This document shows positions 61,732 through 64,000 of a stretch of 64,000 bases of DNA, piece after piece. A program made the translations under genes and the position numbers. Under the pieces are notes generated by a model. That model saw nothing but the letters and a program-made list of their open reading frames with translations. It did not search any database and had not been told where the DNA came from. Each line of letters opens with the position of its first letter. Within the stretch, counting starts at the first letter, position 1. Source of the DNA: Selenomonas sp. ND2010 (GTDB lineage Bacteria; Bacillota; Negativicutes; Selenomonadales; Selenomonadaceae); assembly GCF_000702005.1 (NCBI RefSeq), contig NZ_JNKI01000013.1:21282-85281 (forward strand), written 5' to 3'.

Positions 61732-62637
61732 CTATCGCTTCAACAGCGAAATAAATGTTTTGGCCGCCTGAGAGAGATGCTGTCCCCGGCCATAAGCTGC
61801 CACCAACTGCCGCTCCTCCACATTTTCTTCCAATTCAAAGAAGAACGGGGATTCTTTCCAGTGCCAGCCGCGCACCAGCATATCCGTAACCAGGGTAATG
61901 CCCAGTCCTGCCATGCAAAGCTCGGCGGCATCGATGATGCTGTTGGCCTCAAAAACCACATCAGGTTCACATTGTGTTTCCTGGCAAAGATTCCGATAAA
62001 TCTGCGCCATCCGCCGGCTTTCCTGTAGTTTTATAAAGGGCTGCTTGTGCAGGCGGGCAAACGACATCGTCGGATAAGGCGTCACCTGCCGGCCGCCAAA
62101 GCGGGCAGCAAAGGGATGGTCCATCGGCACTGCCAGCAGAGTTCTTTCCTTTAAAAGCGGTATCGAGGCAAAATTCTTATCGGGCAGCGGCTCATAAAGC
62201 AGCGCAAAATCCACCGTTCCTGCCAGCACATCTTCCTTGAGCTCTCGCAGACTGTGCTCCCGCACCGTCAGACGAATTCCAGGATAAGTCCGATGGAAAT
62301 CGATAAGCGGCTGAGTCAGATAACAGGAAGACCGCGTCCGCGAACTGCCGATGCAGAGATTTCCCGTCCGAAGCTCCGAAAGGTCCGCCGTTCCTTTTAC
62401 CAGTTCCTGCTTCAACCGCTGAATCTGCCGCGCCTTTTCCACATAAATCTCTCCAGCAGGCGTGAGCTGCAAGGGGGTCTGGCTGCGATCAAAAAGAGCC
62501 TCCCCCAATTCTCCTTCTATCTTCTTGATACACTGCGATAACGACGGCTGTGAAACATAAAGGTGTTTAGCGGCAGCAGAAAATGTCCCATCCTCTGCGA
62601 CCTGCAATACGCTTCGCCATTCATGTTCATCAATCAA
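61732..62637 (-). CDS. LysR-family transcriptional regulator
   Basis: 301 residues: N-terminal winged helix-turn-helix (FSAAAKHLYVSQPSLSQCIKKIE), then a periplasmic-binding-like effector domain (about 92-295). It overlaps the upstream HD gene by 4 nt (ATGA). It lies directly upstream of mfrABE in the same direction, but a terminator separates them. LysR regulators often control a divergent gene; none is present here, so its targets are open, with mfr a possible one. Confidence 0.93.
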   Translation of the reverse strand: MIDEHEWRSVLQVAEDGTFSAAAKHLYVSQPSLSQCIKKIEGELGEALFDRSQTPLQLTPAGEIYVEKARQIQRLKQELVKGTADLSELRTGNLCIGSSRTRSSCYLTQPLIDFHRTYPGIRLTVREHSLRELKEDVLAGTVDFALLYEPLPDKNFASIPLLKERTLLAVPMDHPFAARFGGRQVTPYPTMSFARLHKQPFIKLQESRRMAQIYRNLCQETQCEPDVVFEANSIIDAAELCMAGLGITLVTDMLVRGWHWKESPFFFELEENVEERQLVAAYGRGQHLSQAAKTFISLLKR

Positions 62638-63194
62638 AAACCTAACTCCTCCTTATGGGCCTGCATCCCGTCGATGCAGCACTGCATCACCGCTGACGGT
62701 TCCATCCCAAGCATCTCCATTCCCTTTTTGATCGTATCCCGGCTGCATTTGGCAGCAAACTTCTTATCCTTGAATTTCTTCTTGAAGGATTTTAATTCCA
62801 TCCCATCCATTTTTTCTGGGCGCATAAGTGCATAAGCCTGAACAATTCCCGTGAGCTCATCCACGGTATAGAGGCTCTTTTCTATATCGGTTACAGGCTC
62901 TTTTTCATCCGTAGTGATTCCCCAGCCATGGGAAATAATCGTCTGAATTACTTCTTCTCCCACACCTTCCGGTTCCAGTAATTCCCGCACATGATGGCAG
63001 TGTTCATCGGGAAACTTCTCATAATCGACATCGTGCAGATACCCGATTGCTTCCCAATATTCTTTATCGGCCCCAAAATGATCTGCCATTGCCCCCATAG
63101 CGGCACTGACAGCAGCTGCATGCGTGAAAAGGTGTGCTTCCGTCGTATGTTTGGCAAGTATTTCTTTTGCCTTGGACAAGGTTAACTCAGTCAT
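62634..63194 (-). CDS. HD-domain hydrolase
   Basis: 186-residue HD superfamily protein. The metal-binding residues are His in HLFTHAAAVS, the HD pair in YLHDVDYEKFP, HHVRELL and ISHGWG. Such short HD proteins are often called HDIG or YqeK-type phosphohydrolases; the substrate is unknown. First gene of an operon with the LysR gene, with a promoter inside the end of the thioesterase gene. Confidence 0.88.
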   Translation of the reverse strand: MTELTLSKAKEILAKHTTEAHLFTHAAAVSAAMGAMADHFGADKEYWEAIGYLHDVDYEKFPDEHCHHVRELLEPEGVGEEVIQTIISHGWGITTDEKEPVTDIEKSLYTVDELTGIVQAYALMRPEKMDGMELKSFKKKFKDKKFAAKCSRDTIKKGMEMLGMEPSAVMQCCIDGMQAHKEELGF

Positions 63195-63243
63195 TGTACA
63201 ACCCCCCAGTAAAAAGACGTCGAAATCTGCAATTATGTAAATA

Positions 63244-63273
63244 ATTATACGCGTTATTCGGCCGAATCGTCAA
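63244..63273 (-). promoter_or_regulatory. Probable promoter of the HD-LysR operon
   Basis: TTGACG (63268-63273) and TATAAT (63244-63249), 18 bp apart, overlapping the 3' end of the thioesterase gene. Confidence 0.5.
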
Positions 63274-63694
63274 CAAAACGCCCCAATACATAAAAAGTAC
63301 CATGCGCCTTGGCAAATAGTTTTCCTGCTTCATCACGGATTTCACTCTCCAGCGTCATCGTATGGCGGCCATCGTGAAGAACCGCACCCGTAGCAATAAT
63401 CCGGGTTGTCATCGGTACAGAATGCATAAAATCCATGCTAAGATTCATGGTTACGACTTTTTTATTTCGTGCCAGTGCAGCTGCCCCCATAGCTGTATCC
63501 GCCAGGGTCATCAAAGCTCCACCATGGATGATGCCATAAAGATTGGTATGCTCAGACTCCACGTTCAGTTCTAACTGAACGCCGCCATCTGCCACTGGCA
63601 CTGCCTCCGCATGAATATATTCCAAGAATGGATTTTTATGATAAAATTCAACAATATGTTGCTGGATTTTCGTTATGGGATTATTCCGCTTCAC
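63254..63694 (-). CDS. PaaI-type thioesterase (hotdog fold)
   Basis: 146-residue acyl-CoA thioesterase of the PaaI/YbgC-like hotdog family. GIIHGGALMTLADTAMGAAA is the catalytic HGG signature with the active-site region, and MDFMHSVPMTTRIIATG is the typical following strand. A GTG start (63692-63694) is used, with GGGAAG upstream. The promoter is nearly the same as that of metG. The acyl substrate is not predictable. Confidence 0.9.
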   Translation of the reverse strand: MKRNNPITKIQQHIVEFYHKNPFLEYIHAEAVPVADGGVQLELNVESEHTNLYGIIHGGALMTLADTAMGAAALARNKKVVTMNLSMDFMHSVPMTTRIIATGAVLHDGRHTMTLESEIRDEAGKLFAKAHGTFYVLGRFVDDSAE

Positions 63695-63729
63695 CTGCTC
63701 AACACTTCCCTTACCATATAATCTTCTAT

Positions 63730-63768
63730 ATTATAACGCCATTGTTCCAATTTTGCCAAAGGCAAAAT
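63730..63768 (-). promoter_or_regulatory. Thioesterase promoter with palindrome shared with metG
   Basis: TATAAT at 63730-63735 and TTGGCA in the palindrome ATTTTGCC-AAA-GGCAAAAT (63750-63768). Same spacing as at metG. About 30 bp further out, both also share a GAAAAATCCCT stretch. Confidence 0.65.
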
Positions 63769-63817
63769 CTTCTTCATGCAAAAGGGACTGTGAAAAATCC
63801 CTTTATATTGACATAAA

Positions 63818-63862
63818 AATATAAAAGCCTCCATAAGATTGATTCATCTACCTTATGGAGAC
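63818..63862 (-). terminator. Hairpin near the right edge
   Basis: CTCCATAAG and CTTATGGAG pair across a 14-nt loop; the minus strand continues GCTTTTATATTTTT, so it could end a gene entering from the right edge. A second small hairpin (AAAGGGA...TCCCTTT, 63781-63804) is adjacent. Confidence 0.55.
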
Positions 63863-63865
63863 TTC

Positions 63866-64000
63866 TATGAATTTATCCACGCACTTTTTACAAATTACAG
63901 TTTATCGGTTAGTGGAACCTTATTCGAAGCAACTCTTCGCCGCCGCTAGGGGCAGTGCCAACACTACGCGGGAGATGTTTTTCTAAACGAAATTTTTATC
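63866..64000. other. Unassigned edge sequence with short ORFs on both strands
   Basis: The plus strand has a 39-codon ORF (from ATG 63866, GGAG 6 nt upstream) that ends in TREMFF. The minus strand has an open frame from the edge to a TAA at 63909-63911 (PRSVGTAPSGGEELLRIRFH). Which, if either, is real cannot be told from this end. It could be the end of a mobile element or a gene cut by the window. The sequence between 63695 and 63866 holds only the thioesterase promoter and hairpins. Confidence 0.3.

Noticed and set aside
1..64000. CRISPR array, rRNA operon, complete insertion sequence or prophage
   Set aside because: No regularly spaced direct repeats, rRNA sequence, transposase or phage structural genes were seen, apart from the unclear right edge.

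Overview
The window reads as chromosome from a flagellated, anaerobic member of the Negativicutes, most likely Selenomonas or a close relative. The evidence is a Firmicutes-type gene order (yaaR-holB-ricT-trmN6-rsmI, then metG-tatD-yabE-like) combined with didermic, respiratory traits: NrfH, cytochrome c maturation, a Tat-exported Mfr-type fumarate reductase, and two flagellins. No 16S gene is present, so the genus is an inference. Almost everything lies on the minus strand.

Layout. 1-0.4 kb: 5' part of nrfH (nitrite reductase membrane subunit). 0.5-4.8 kb: a 1004-residue flagellin, a scrambled flagellin remnant and a decayed DUF4143 ATPase. 4.9-10.1 kb: operon of a Crp/Fnr regulator and ccmABCEF. 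10.3-12.1 kb: hcp. 12.2-16.6 kb: an unrecognised protein with three exact-period 42-residue repeats, then two paralogous chemoreceptors. 16.8-23.1 kb: a TauE-like permease followed by jetA-jetB-jetC (Wadjet/MksFEB type) with no jetD. 23.2-25.2 kb: a second flagellin with a beta-solenoid-like insert. 25.3-29.0 kb: an M20 amidohydrolase with metNIQ. 29.2-31.8 kb: BASS and POT transporters. 32.7-33.2 kb: a five-gene tRNA operon. 33.3-37.8 kb: a large helicase-nuclease fusion. 38-44 kb: an exported RelA/SpoT-like protein, small proteins, asparaginase, HAD phosphatase, a YgbA-like protein and BrnQ. 44-48 kb: a c-di-GMP phosphodiesterase-like protein and a 3D-domain wall protein. 48-55.3 kb: housekeeping genes. 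55.4-57.8 kb: an exported small protein, a HAD phosphatase and a thioredoxin-reductase-like protein. 57.8-61.6 kb: mfrABE. 61.7-63.7 kb: LysR, HD and thioesterase genes.

The most coherent system is a predicted nitrite/nitrosative-stress regulon. A 14-bp palindrome (GTTGC-N4-GCAAC or GTAAC-N4-GCTAC) lies upstream of nrfH, of the Crp/Fnr-ccm operon, of hcp and of the YgbA-like gene. Its centre is 32, 32, 32 and 33 bp from a TATAAT -10 box, which puts it near -41.5, the position expected of a class II Crp/Fnr activator. The regulator would thus control its own gene, the cytochrome c assembly genes, the nitrite reductase that needs them, the hybrid cluster protein and a YgbA-family protein. The ccm set is minimal: CcmE has a CxxxY heme-attachment motif in place of HxxxY, and no ccmD, ccmG, ccmH or ccmI is present.

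Other points worth following are a JetABC set lacking its nuclease subunit, two DnaA-box clusters 4 kb apart, an exported RelA/SpoT-like fold, and a promoter-operator module shared by metG and a thioesterase gene. All functions are read from sequence; no database search was run.
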